From assembly GCA_003516705.1 (NCBI GenBank), contig DPCJ01000105.1, forward strand, positions 20,068-56,390: 36,323 nt of DNA. Direction: 5' to 3'. Below, piece by piece: positions 1 through 8,429 of this stretch. Positions within the stretch are counted from its first letter, which is position 1, and each line of letters begins with the position of its first letter. The translations under genes and the position numbers were made by a program. The notes under the pieces are model-generated. The model saw only the letters and a list, made by a program, of their open reading frames with translations. It was not told the DNA's origin and searched no databases. This DNA is from Prolixibacteraceae bacterium (GTDB lineage Bacteria > Bacteroidota > Bacteroidia > Bacteroidales > Prolixibacteraceae).

Positions 1-144
1 CGCTGGTATCAGGATATGATTGATTTGTTTGAAGAAAACGGAATTGGTTATGCTAACTGGAATTACAAAAGCGGCAGTTTTGGACTGGTGGATGAAGAAG
101 GTATTAAACGTACCGATTTTATCAGGATTGTTTCTGGTAAATAG
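1..144 (+). CDS. C-terminal end of a probable GH5-family glycoside hydrolase (partial)
   Basis: The reading frame is open from the first base and ends at TAG 142-144, giving the last 47 residues of a protein that begins outside the window. It reads RWYQDMIDLFEENGIGYANW, followed by YKSGSFGL. A Trp/Tyr-rich stretch after 'GIGYANW' is typical of the last strand and helix of GH5 (endoglucanase-like) TIM barrels, where a phrase like 'W.YK...FG' closes the domain. The catalytic glutamates would lie upstream, so activity cannot be judged here. The 63-base gap to the next gene has no clear terminator. Assignment to GH5 rests on this short tail only; another clan GH-A family is possible. Confidence 0.55.
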   Translation, partial: RWYQDMIDLFEENGIGYANWNYKSGSFGLVDEEGIKRTDFIRIVSGK

Positions 145-207
145 TTTTTTCACCTTGTTTTGTTAGCGTTATACTCATCAAAAAAAATCAAATTAAAAAT
201 TACCAAT

Positions 208-1563
208 ATGAAGAAAAGTATGATTATGGGATTTTTATTGCTATCTGCAATTGGTTTAATGGCACAGGAAGAAGTTGAGAATAAAGAGGTAACCAAGGAT
301 GGCTGGAATTTTGGGGCTTTGCCAACGATTACCTACGACACCGACCTCGGATTTCAGTACGGTGCGCTTGTGGATTTATACAATTATGGCGATGGTAGCC
401 GGTATCCGAAATACAACCATAAGTTATATTTCGAGGTTTCGAGATTTACCAAAGGCAGTGGAATTAACAGGTTTTATTATGATTCAGACCAGCTGATTCC
501 CGGATTGCAAACTTCGTTGGATATTAGTTATTTATCCGATCAGGCTTATGACTTTTTTGGGTACAACGGTTATGATGCAGTTGTTAATTATGATTGGATG
601 GACGATTCTAAGTCAGATGATGTTTATAGAACCCGCATGTTTTATAAGTATGACCGTAAAATGTTCCGCATTAAAGCCGATTTGGTTGGAAAACTTTCGG
701 GCGATAAACTCAAATGGACAGCAGGTTTTAACATGCTCAACTTTAAAATCGGGCTGGTTGATATCGATAAACTCAATAAAGGAAAAGAAGGGGATGAGAA
801 ATTACCAACTCACAGCGAACAGCCCGGTTTATACCAGAAATACCAGGAATGGGGAATTATAAATGCCGAAGAAGCCAACGGTGGATTTATTCCTGCCCTC
901 AAAGCCGGGTTGGTGTACGATTCGCGCGATAATAAACCCAACCCAATGAAGGGAATCTGGACAGAAGCTGTGATTGAAGGAGCTCCTGAATTTTTGGGTG
1001 CTGAATCATCGTTTGCCAAAATGAGTTTAACTCACCGTCAGTATTTTACCATCATCAAAGACGACCTTTCGTTTGCCTATCGTTTAAATTATCAAACCTC
1101 AATTGCGGGTTACACACCTTTTTATTACCAGACCCAGGTGGTGGTTTCCGAACTGAAAGGTGCAACTTCCGAAGGATTGGGAGGTGGTAGTTCACTGCGC
1201 GGTATCAAACGAAACAGGGTGATTGGCGATGGGTATTTTCTCGGGAATATTGAAGCCCGCTGGAAATTTGTTCGTTTTCAGTTTATCAACAATAATTTTT
1301 ACCTGGGTTTGAATGGTTTTGTCGATTTTGGTCAGGTTACAAAAAAGATGAAGGGAGTAGAAAATGTTTCAGAAACATTATTGAACAGTGCTGAAGCTAA
1401 AAATTATTACGATCCGGATGCTGAAAAACTGCACATTTCGTACGGCGCAGGTTTACGCATAGCCATGAATACAAATTTTATTATTAAAGTTGATTATGGG
1501 ATGGCAGCTGACGACCGCGACGGAAAATCGGGTATGTACATCGGGTTGAATTACCTGTTTTAG
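208..1563 (+). CDS. Omp85-superfamily outer membrane beta-barrel protein (BamA/TamA-like, no POTRA domains)
   Basis: Outer membrane protein of 451 residues with signal peptide MKKSMIMGFLLLSAIGLMAQ, cleaved after the Ala-Gln. The ATG at 208 is chosen because it begins the signal peptide; an in-frame TTG at 160 would add 16 non-signal residues. Alternating hydrophobic/polar strands with aromatic ends run to a terminal Phe (NYLF), as in barrels handled by BAM. Omp85 hallmarks are visible: 'YDSRDNKPNPMKG' (about residues 236-248) and the GGGSSLRG loop-6 motif at 325-332 followed by a strand ending in 'EARWKF'. The protein is too short for POTRA repeats plus barrel, so it is a barrel-only member (Bac_surface_Ag type). 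It lies 29 bp upstream of a serine hydrolase lipoprotein gene and is probably co-transcribed with it. Role in transport or assembly is inferred only. Confidence 0.8.
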   Translation: MKKSMIMGFLLLSAIGLMAQEEVENKEVTKDGWNFGALPTITYDTDLGFQYGALVDLYNYGDGSRYPKYNHKLYFEVSRFTKGSGINRFYYDSDQLIPGLQTSLDISYLSDQAYDFFGYNGYDAVVNYDWMDDSKSDDVYRTRMFYKYDRKMFRIKADLVGKLSGDKLKWTAGFNMLNFKIGLVDIDKLNKGKEGDEKLPTHSEQPGLYQKYQEWGIINAEEANGGFIPALKAGLVYDSRDNKPNPMKGIWTEAVIEGAPEFLGAESSFAKMSLTHRQYFTIIKDDLSFAYRLNYQTSIAGYTPFYYQTQVVVSELKGATSEGLGGGSSLRGIKRNRVIGDGYFLGNIEARWKFVRFQFINNNFYLGLNGFVDFGQVTKKMKGVENVSETLLNSAEAKNYYDPDAEKLHISYGAGLRIAMNTNFIIKVDYGMAADDRDGKSGMYIGLNYLF

Positions 1564-1592
1564 AAAATTGAAAATCAATAAAATAGATTGAA

Positions 1593-2801
1593 ATGAAAAA
1601 GCTTTTTTCAGGATTCGTTTTTTTTGCCGGAATAGTTTTAATTCTTGCAGCTTGTACAACTACCAGCAAGAAGTCAGAAAATGTAGCCGGCTTGTCGGGC
1701 GACTCGCTTAATGTTGCGGTTAACCTTGCACAACAATATGTTGACAGCGGAAAACTGGCCGGTGTTTCGCTAATGGTTACCAGAAACAATGAAACTGCAC
1801 TCCGAAAAACCTATGGTTACGCTGATGTTCAGAATAAAATACCAGTGGAAGACAACACCATTTTTCGTGTTTTTTCGATGACAAAACCAATTACAACGGT
1901 TGCACTGATGACGCTGTATGATGAAGGTAAATTCAAACTCGATGATAAAGTTGCCGATTTTATTCCTGAGTTTGCAGCAACGCAGGTTTACAATGCCGAA
2001 ACAAAAACGCTGGAACCGCAAAATACACCAATGACAATCAGGCATTTGCTAACCCACACGTCGGGACTGACTTATGGTTGGGATCAGAAAGCTTATGTCG
2101 ATTCGTTGTATCGGGTTACAGGCGCTTCGGGCTGGGACGCAACTTTGGCCGATAAAGTAAAAATTCTGGCAGGTATTCCGTTAAAACATCAACCCGGAAC
2201 CAAATACGAATACAGCGTTTCGATCGATGTTGCCGGTTATCTGGTAGAAGTAATTTCGGGTCAGCCGCTTGATGTTTATATGAAGGAGAAAATTTTTAGC
2301 CCGCTGAAAATGGTTGATACCGATTTTTATGTTCCTGAAGAAAAGCACAATCGACTTGCGCTGTTGTACAACCAGGGTGAAAACGGAACCCTGAAAGGAC
2401 CCGATGACCCTGCCAACGATAATTTCAAAAAGCCAGCTGTGCTCTTTTCAGGCGGTGGCGGATTAGTTTCAACTATCGACGATTATTCGCGTTTTGCCCG
2501 CATGTTGCTCAATGGCGGCGAGCTTGACAGTGCAAGAATTTTAAGTGATGCTACTGTTGCGATGATAATGTCGAACCAGTTACCGGAAGGAGTTAATTAC
2601 GAAAATGGTGGTAGTTACGGTCTTGGAGGTTCAGTAAACCCTGAGAAAGGCCATTACGGTTGGAGTGGGGCAGCATCGACTCATTTTGTTGTCGATAAAA
2701 ACAACAACATGGTAATTATTGCATTAACACAATACATGCCTTTTAATATTGAATATGCCCTTAAATTTGTTGAAAAGGTGGAAGACGCTTTAATTCAGTA
2801 G
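1593..2801 (+). CDS. Serine hydrolase lipoprotein, class C beta-lactamase/EstB-like family
   Basis: A 402-residue lipoprotein. Signal peptide MKKLFSGFVFFAGIVLILAAC has lipobox L-A-A-C with Cys21, so it is probably tethered to a periplasmic-side or surface membrane. The beta-lactamase-family fold is shown by the SxxK nucleophile motif S95-M-T-K98 ('FRVFSMTKPITT'), 'HLLTHTSGLTYG' at 151-162, a 'PGTKYEYSVS' segment where the usual YxN is Y207-S-V as in family VIII (EstB-like) esterases, and 'GWSGAASTHF' near the C-terminus in place of the KTG box. Such proteins hydrolyse esters, beta-lactams or D-amino-acid peptides; the substrate cannot be read from sequence. The gene follows the Omp85-type gene by 29 bp and is closed by a strong terminator. 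Confidence 0.85.
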   Translation: MKKLFSGFVFFAGIVLILAACTTTSKKSENVAGLSGDSLNVAVNLAQQYVDSGKLAGVSLMVTRNNETALRKTYGYADVQNKIPVEDNTIFRVFSMTKPITTVALMTLYDEGKFKLDDKVADFIPEFAATQVYNAETKTLEPQNTPMTIRHLLTHTSGLTYGWDQKAYVDSLYRVTGASGWDATLADKVKILAGIPLKHQPGTKYEYSVSIDVAGYLVEVISGQPLDVYMKEKIFSPLKMVDTDFYVPEEKHNRLALLYNQGENGTLKGPDDPANDNFKKPAVLFSGGGGLVSTIDDYSRFARMLLNGGELDSARILSDATVAMIMSNQLPEGVNYENGGSYGLGGSVNPEKGHYGWSGAASTHFVVDKNNNMVIIALTQYMPFNIEYALKFVEKVEDALIQ

Positions 2802-2823
2802 AGAAATTTAAATAGGCTGATTT

Positions 2824-2862
2824 AACTTTCCCAAAGTTTTAAACTTTGGGAAAGTTTTTTTT
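2824..2862 (+). terminator. Rho-independent terminator after the serine hydrolase gene
   Basis: Perfect inverted repeat, AACTTTCCCAAAGTTT (2824-2839) against AAACTTTGGGAAAGTT (2841-2856), followed by a run of eight T at 2855-2862. It ends the 208-2801 operon. Confidence 0.85.
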
Positions 2863-2960
2863 ATATGGTTTCAACGATAATAAAATCAACATCAACGAAA
2901 AAATTATGTTCTCAGAAGGGTATCACCTTTATTTGAATTCAAATTTTAAAATCAATCAAC

Positions 2961-3557
2961 ATGAGAACAAAAAACTTTTTTTTCATTTCACTGGCAGCAC
3001 TTTTCCTTTCGGGGTGCGTAGTGTATTCGTTTTACCCGCTTTACACCGAAAAAGATTTGTTTGCCAACGAGATTTTAACCGGGACCTGGGTTGATGGTGA
3101 CAGTGCGGAATGGAAATTTGAACATCCGTATATTGGTAAGGAATTACCCGAAAATTTGGATAAAACATCTTACGTTTTGTATTTAAAAGACAAAAATGGC
3201 AAAGCATCGGAGTTTAAGGTTCACATCATTAAATTGGGAGGACATTACTTTCTGGATTTCTATCTTGAAGAATTTCTTGATGATAATAATCTGGATTTGG
3301 CATCATTTCATATTGTTCCCGTGCATACTTTTGCCAGACTGAAAGTGACTTCAAATCAACTTCAAATTAATTGGTTCGATCAGGATTGGCTGGGTAAATT
3401 AATAAAGGAGAATAAAATCAGGATTCACCACGAAAATAACGGTGATTATATTTTACTCACTGCGCTGCCCAAAGAACTTCAGAAATTTGTAACAAAATAC
3501 GTTGATTCGGAAGAAGCTTTTAAAGATGGAATTGAAGCAGTGTTAAGCAGGAAATAA
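2961..3557 (+). CDS. Hypothetical lipoprotein upstream of a LytS/LytTR system
   Basis: A 198-residue protein with lipoprotein signal peptide MRTKNFFFISLAALFLSGC (lipobox L-S-G-C, Cys19). The mature N-terminus continues VVYSFYPLYTEKDL and later 'GTWVDGDSAEWKFE', a pattern I have seen in small Bacteroidota lipoproteins without known function; the 'G-T-W' after a short linker resembles lipocalin-like openings. No catalytic motif is recognisable. The stop codon is one base from the ATG of the histidine kinase gene, so the two are almost certainly co-transcribed and may be translationally coupled. That placement suggests, but does not show, that the lipoprotein works with the sensor kinase in the envelope. 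Confidence 0.75.
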   Translation: MRTKNFFFISLAALFLSGCVVYSFYPLYTEKDLFANEILTGTWVDGDSAEWKFEHPYIGKELPENLDKTSYVLYLKDKNGKASEFKVHIIKLGGHYFLDFYLEEFLDDNNLDLASFHIVPVHTFARLKVTSNQLQINWFDQDWLGKLIKENKIRIHHENNGDYILLTALPKELQKFVTKYVDSEEAFKDGIEAVLSRK

Positions 3558-3558
3558 A

Positions 3559-4593
3559 ATGGCATTAAAAGCGGTAAATATTTTCAACAGGTTGCTGAAA
3601 GTTAGGATTCTTCAACACATTTTGTTCTGGAGCTTATCGTTTTTAATTCTGCTGAATATTTTTAAAGTTTCGGCCGAAATAAAGCAAATCGACCTGGTTT
3701 ACACAGCCATTTTCCATATCCCCATTTTATTCGTTGTTTATTTGAATCTGCGTTTTCTTTTTCCACTTTTTCTGGAGAATCGAAAGTACTTTTTGTATGG
3801 TGTTTTTGTGTTGATTTTGGTTGCTTCAGGAGCTGGTTTTTACATTATTCTTTTCGACAGTTGGATCGATCATATCTTTTCGTCGTACTATTTTATTGCC
3901 TATTATGGTTTCTTCGATATTTCGCTTTATTTAATAATCTATATTTTTTTAACCAGCCTGTTTCGCCTGGCGCGGGGTTGGTTTCGGTTGCAGGAAATTG
4001 AAAATGAAAAAACAGTGGCAGAATTAAGGGCGTTGAAATCGCAGGTAAACCCTCACTTTCTGTTTAATTCGCTGAACAGTATTTACAGTCTTGCGCGAAA
4101 AAACTCAGCACAGGTTCCCGAAAAAGTAATTCAGTTAAGCGATTTGATGCGACACATTATTTACGATTCGGATGTTGAATTTATTCTTTTACCAAAGGAA
4201 ATTGAGATGATACGAAACTATATCGAACTGCAAAATTTAAGAACACCCGAAAAGGAAAAGATTGAACTTGAAGTAGTTGGTGAAGTGGAAGGCAAAAAAG
4301 TGGCGCCGCTGATTTTTCTTCCGTTTGTTGAAAACAGTTTTAAACATGGTTTGAAAAGTGGAGCTGAAAACCCTTTTGTAAATATTAAAATAGAAGTTTT
4401 GCCAAATAATTTAATTTTTGAAATTGAAAACAGCAAAGGAAATACAACGGAAATAAGCGATTCGAAATACAAAGGAATCGGAATTGAAAATGTAAAAAAA
4501 CGACTTGCCTTGATTTATCCCAACCAGCATTCGTTACACATTTCGGAAACTGAAACCATATTCAAAGTAATTTTACAAATCAGGTTAAATTAA
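3559..4593 (+). CDS. LytS/YehU-type sensor histidine kinase
   Basis: A 344-residue membrane kinase. Four hydrophobic segments lie at about 21-36, 46-70, 80-99 and 110-136, followed by a short coiled linker ('LQEIENEKTVAELRALK'). The His_kinase (PF06580) phosphoacceptor motif is 'SQVNPHFLFNSLNSIYSL' with His166; the ATP-binding N-box 'LPFVENSFKHG' has Asn259 and the G-box 'GIGIENVKKRL' starts at about residue 306. No periplasmic sensor domain is present, so the membrane region itself is the likely sensor. It sits one base after the lipoprotein gene and one base before the LytTR regulator gene, its evident partner. Confidence 0.92.
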   Translation: MALKAVNIFNRLLKVRILQHILFWSLSFLILLNIFKVSAEIKQIDLVYTAIFHIPILFVVYLNLRFLFPLFLENRKYFLYGVFVLILVASGAGFYIILFDSWIDHIFSSYYFIAYYGFFDISLYLIIYIFLTSLFRLARGWFRLQEIENEKTVAELRALKSQVNPHFLFNSLNSIYSLARKNSAQVPEKVIQLSDLMRHIIYDSDVEFILLPKEIEMIRNYIELQNLRTPEKEKIELEVVGEVEGKKVAPLIFLPFVENSFKHGLKSGAENPFVNIKIEVLPNNLIFEIENSKGNTTEISDSKYKGIGIENVKKRLALIYPNQHSLHISETETIFKVILQIRLN

Positions 4594-4594
4594 T

Positions 4595-5281
4595 ATGTTC
4601 ATTAATTGTTTAATAGTTGAAGATGAGCCTCTTTCGCAGGAACTGATTGCCGATTATGTAACTGCCAGCCCTGAATTAAAACTGGCAGGCGTGTGCAAAG
4701 ATGCACTCGAAGCCGGGGAATGCCTGAAAAACGTGAAAGTTGATTTGTTGTTTTTAGACATTAATATGCCCAAACTTTCGGGGATTGGTTTTGTAAAAAG
4801 TTTGAAAGAACAGCCACTGGTTGTTTTTGTAACTGCTTATCCTGAATATGCCCTCGAAGGTTTTGAGGTTGATGCAGTTGATTATTTGCTGAAACCCGTT
4901 TCATTCGAACGTTTCAGAATGGCCGTCAACCGTGCAGTTGAACGTTTGGCTGCCAAAAACAGGAAGGAGACTACAATAGAGCATATTATGGTAAGGGCCG
5001 ACAAAAAAAATTACCGCATTCATTTTGATGAAATAATTTTTCTGGAAGCGCAAGGCGACTATGTAAGATTTGTCACCACCGGAAAGTCGCTGATGGTACA
5101 CGGCAAACTGAAGGATTTTTTGCTGCAATTACCCAAAAACAGTTTTGAGCAAATTCATAAATCGTATGTCATTTCGCTTTCAAAAGTTATTTATCTCGAA
5201 GGTAATCTCATAAAAATAGGTGAACACAGGTTGCCTGTCAGCCTGAATTACCGCGAACTGTTGCTCAAAAAACTCGGCTGA
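4595..5281 (+). CDS. LytTR-family response regulator
   Basis: A 228-residue regulator. The receiver domain (about 1-120) has acidic residues E9-D10-E11, phosphoacceptor Asp55 in 'LLFLDINMPKLSG', Thr80 and Lys100 ('YLLKPVSFERF'). The LytTR DNA-binding domain (about 128-228) contains 'IIFLEAQGDYVRFVT' and 'FEQIHKSYVISLSKV', both typical of the family. It should bind direct repeats in target promoters when phosphorylated by the kinase encoded one base upstream. The gene ends the operon and is convergent with the antiporter gene, only 37 bp away; I saw no clear hairpin between them. Confidence 0.93.
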   Translation: MFINCLIVEDEPLSQELIADYVTASPELKLAGVCKDALEAGECLKNVKVDLLFLDINMPKLSGIGFVKSLKEQPLVVFVTAYPEYALEGFEVDAVDYLLKPVSFERFRMAVNRAVERLAAKNRKETTIEHIMVRADKKNYRIHFDEIIFLEAQGDYVRFVTTGKSLMVHGKLKDFLLQLPKNSFEQIHKSYVISLSKVIYLEGNLIKIGEHRLPVSLNYRELLLKKLG

Positions 5282-5318
5282 TTTGTTGTTTTCTGAACCC
5301 GGATTACAAAACGCTGAT

Positions 5319-7592
5319 TTATGGTTTTAAAATCAATACCGAAGGAACATGCTTCAGCCAGATACTGTTTGAATCAACCAGTTTTTTCCAGCTTTCGAGG
5401 CTGATGAGCATTAAGTCGTGCTGTTTTAAGAAGTCGTTTTCCACCATTGTTTTTTCCATCACAACGAGATGATTAGGCGCGTGTTGTTCAATTTTTCGAA
5501 GAGATTCTTTCATCTCCATGTTGTTTCGTATGTTTCCAACAGCGTCGAATACAGTAATTTGTGCTGATGAACTTGTTATAAAATGCCGTCCATATTCAAT
5601 CAGAAAACCATCCTCGTCGCTAAAAACCGGAAGAAAGATTTTTTCAATATGCTGTAAATTATCATCGACAAGAATACCTACCGGAACCTTGCTTTTTGCA
5701 ATGATTTGCCTTGTTGTTTCAGCAAACGGAGAGCTCCCGAAAAGTTTTTCCCTGCCGGTAAATTTATCCAGCAAACGTTCAGGATTCAGGATGTGTGCAG
5801 GATATTCAAGTAAATTTCCAAGCAGGCTTCCCTTGTAAATCGAATGCCCGATTCCCATCAACAGCAAGTCGTAATTACCATTGTTTGCGGTTTCGGCAAT
5901 ATTTGTTTCAATATCCTCCGAAACTTTATATAGTGTCTCGATTGGTTGTCCCAGTTTTTTTGATTCGGAAAGAACAGGTGTAAAACCCTTTTTTTCATAC
6001 TCATCAACTTTATACGTGTTAAATAAATTGTTCGGCGACAAATGCAACGCCGTAACCAGCGAATTTCCGTTTCTGCTCCTTATCAGGCCATGTGCCAGCC
6101 GGAGGAGTGTTCTGCCCATTTCAGGTTTCCCAAACGAAATGAGGATACGGTATTTATTCAGTTCTTCAATTTCTTTTAAAACGGTGGTTTCTTTTTTCTT
6201 AAATATTTTATCGATAAAATGTAAGGAAGGTGCGGTCATAAATGTGGTAACCAAAGCCATAATAACCAGCATGGCAAAAATTTCAGGAGTCATAATTCCC
6301 AGGTCGTAACCAATATTTAAAGCAACAAGTTCCACAAGCCCGCGTGTATTCATTAAAGCTCCAATGGTGAGACTGTCGCGCCAGTTTTGTCCGATAAACT
6401 TAGCAGCCAGCGCGCTGCCCACAAACTTTCCGGTTACGGCAACCAAAATTACCAATCCGCAAACTTTCCATAAATAGGGGGCATTCAGTAATCCAATTTG
6501 TGTCCGTAATCCGGTAAAAACAAAAAACAGGGGAAGCAGCAAAACAAGTGCAACATCTTCTACTTTTTCTATAAATAGCTTCTTGAATTTTTGGTTATCG
6601 GGCATTATTGTTCCAGCCATAAATGCCCCGAACAAGGCGTGGATACCTATTATCTCTGTGGTGTATGCTGAAAGGATAAGTGTCAGGAAGAAAATGGCAA
6701 CAACCGGTTTGCTCAGGTTTTCGTGCGAGGCGTGCAGGTCACCAATCCGTTTTAAAAAAGGCCTTACAACTTTCAGTAATATAAAAACATAACCGACTGC
6801 CATAATAATAGTTGGCAATGCGCTAACAAAAGAACCGGCTTTTACAATGGCAATGACTACTGCAAGCAACGACCATGCAGTAATATCGTCGGCGGCAGCA
6901 CAGGTGAGTACAATTGTTCCCAGTTTTGTTTTATGAATTCCCCTTTCCTGCACAATTCTGGCCAAAACAGGAAACGCGGTGATACTCATCGATATTCCCA
7001 AAAACAATGCGAAAGAAACAAACGGCACTCCCTGCGGGGCGAACGACTGGTAAATAAAATAGGCCAGACCCACGCCCAGCGCAAACGGGATAATAATACT
7101 GGCGTGGCTCACCACCACCGCTTCGTGTGCCTGTTTTCGCAGCACCTTTAAATCCAGCTCTATGCCAATAACGAACATAAACAGGATTAACCCAATCTGG
7201 CTTAGAAGTCCGAGATTGCCCAACGAATGTTCGGGAAAAAGGAAAGTCGAAAATTCAGGAAAATACATTCCAACCAGCGAGGGACCAAGCACAATTCCGG
7301 CTGCAATCTCTCCAATAACAGCGGGTTGCCCGATTTTTCGGCACCCCCAGCTAAACAGGCGCGCAACCAGTATAATAGTTACAATTTGTAAAAGCAAAAT
7401 GGCGAGCGGGTGGGCAAAATTATGGAAAAAGGCATCTAAAAACAGGCTCCACTGGCTTTTTTCTGTTTCCGGAGATAAAACGTTCATCGCCGATTGAAGA
7501 TTATTTTCGCCCAGTTGTACAATCCAATGAATTAACATCGTAAAACCACCAATGATGACAATGTAAAAAAATATGTTTTTGAATCGTTTCAT
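5319..7592 (-). CDS. CPA2-family cation:proton antiporter with C-terminal universal-stress-like domain
   Basis: A 757-residue inner membrane protein. One N-terminal helix (about 8-26) is separated by a loop from a bundle of roughly a dozen membrane segments (about 55-465) matching the Na+/H+ exchanger domain: 'GQPAVIGEIAAGIVLGPSLVG', 'LGLLSQIGLILFMFVIGIELDL', 'TCAAADDITAWSLLAVV' (paired Asp of the ion site) and 'NTRGLVELVALNIGYDLGI'. The soluble C-terminal third (about 480-757) opens with 'KYRILISFGKPEMGRTLLRLAH' and contains 'YDLLLMGIGHS', resembling USP-type nucleotide-binding folds seen in long CPA2 proteins. Likely role: Na+ or K+/H+ exchange for pH or ion balance. It lies 117 bp downstream of the second LytTR regulator gene on the same strand. 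Confidence 0.88.
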   Translation of the reverse strand: MKRFKNIFFYIVIIGGFTMLIHWIVQLGENNLQSAMNVLSPETEKSQWSLFLDAFFHNFAHPLAILLLQIVTIILVARLFSWGCRKIGQPAVIGEIAAGIVLGPSLVGMYFPEFSTFLFPEHSLGNLGLLSQIGLILFMFVIGIELDLKVLRKQAHEAVVVSHASIIIPFALGVGLAYFIYQSFAPQGVPFVSFALFLGISMSITAFPVLARIVQERGIHKTKLGTIVLTCAAADDITAWSLLAVVIAIVKAGSFVSALPTIIMAVGYVFILLKVVRPFLKRIGDLHASHENLSKPVVAIFFLTLILSAYTTEIIGIHALFGAFMAGTIMPDNQKFKKLFIEKVEDVALVLLLPLFFVFTGLRTQIGLLNAPYLWKVCGLVILVAVTGKFVGSALAAKFIGQNWRDSLTIGALMNTRGLVELVALNIGYDLGIMTPEIFAMLVIMALVTTFMTAPSLHFIDKIFKKKETTVLKEIEELNKYRILISFGKPEMGRTLLRLAHGLIRSRNGNSLVTALHLSPNNLFNTYKVDEYEKKGFTPVLSESKKLGQPIETLYKVSEDIETNIAETANNGNYDLLLMGIGHSIYKGSLLGNLLEYPAHILNPERLLDKFTGREKLFGSSPFAETTRQIIAKSKVPVGILVDDNLQHIEKIFLPVFSDEDGFLIEYGRHFITSSSAQITVFDAVGNIRNNMEMKESLRKIEQHAPNHLVVMEKTMVENDFLKQHDLMLISLESWKKLVDSNSIWLKHVPSVLILKP

Positions 7593-7709
7593 TTTTGATT
7601 ACTAACCTGTTTTCGATGGAATAAAAATGTCAACAATTATCTGCTTAAAACAGGGGAAAGCAACAGACAAAAATGAATATGTAATAAACAGACAAAATTG
7701 TGTAACAAA

Positions 7710-8429
7710 TTACACTTTCACTTTTTTAAGGAAATTTTCGCGGAAAGCGTCACCCAAGGTAATTACAAGGGGTTTTCCTGTCGATTGGATGATTTTAGTT
7801 GTGATTTCGTCGTGAGAAAAGAACTGAACAGCGCGCAGGGCAAGTACTTCTTTTTTGTTCACCTGGCAGAAATCGTTTACTGGCAGAAATTGCAAAAGCT
7901 TTTCAAACGAGATATTTTTCAATACAAGTTTTTTCCCATCGTGCAACTGTGCAATTTTATCGCGGCTGTCCATTTCCGAAGTACCGACGAGGGCTAATTC
8001 GTCGAAAAACAACAGGGTTTTTCCCTTGTCGGTATTTAGTTGAATAAAATTTTTGGACGGACTGAGGTGCTGCAATCTTTGCAGGGCCTTATTCACTGCG
8101 GTTTGCAAACGCTCTTTGGTTACTGGTTTTCGAATATAATCAATGGCGTTCAGGTCGAAAGCTTCGGCGGCATATTCATTATAAGCCGTGGTAAAAATCA
8201 CCGGTTTACCGCCCAGAAGATTGGCAACACTGAGCCCGTCCATTCCCGGCATTTCAATATCGAGAATGCAAATATCGAATTCCAATGAAGATATCTCTTT
8301 CAAAAAAGCCTCCGGACTGTTAAACGCTTTTACAACTTCCAGTTCAGGAATTTGTTCGCAAAGCATTTTCAGGTATTTCAGGCCGGGCAGTTCATCGTCC
8401 AGCAGCAAGCATTTTAGCCTTGTATTCAA
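7710..8429 (-). CDS. LytTR-family response regulator (TTG start, overlaps kinase gene)
   Basis: A 239-residue regulator. The receiver has D11-D12-E13 ('CLLLDDELPG'), phosphoacceptor Asp57 in 'CILDIEMPGMDG' and Lys101 ('YIRKPVTKERL'). The C-terminal half matches LytTR ('FIQLNTDKGKTLLFFDELALV', 'FCQVNKKEVLALRAV'). The only start placing the receiver correctly is TTG at 8427-8429: an in-frame stop lies just upstream and the next in-frame Met is residue 22, inside the receiver. The coding region therefore overlaps the end of the kinase gene by 38 bases, implying translational coupling. The LytTR part is more divergent than in the regulator at 4595-5281. Confidence 0.88.
   Translation of the reverse strand: MNTRLKCLLLDDELPGLKYLKMLCEQIPELEVVKAFNSPEAFLKEISSLEFDICILDIEMPGMDGLSVANLLGGKPVIFTTAYNEYAAEAFDLNAIDYIRKPVTKERLQTAVNKALQRLQHLSPSKNFIQLNTDKGKTLLFFDELALVGTSEMDSRDKIAQLHDGKKLVLKNISFEKLLQFLPVNDFCQVNKKEVLALRAVQFFSHDEITTKIIQSTGKPLVITLGDAFRENFLKKVKV

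Noticed and set aside
2846..3094. 82-residue plus-strand ORF overlapping the lipoprotein start
   Set aside because: It begins inside a terminator and reads out of frame through the lipoprotein signal peptide.
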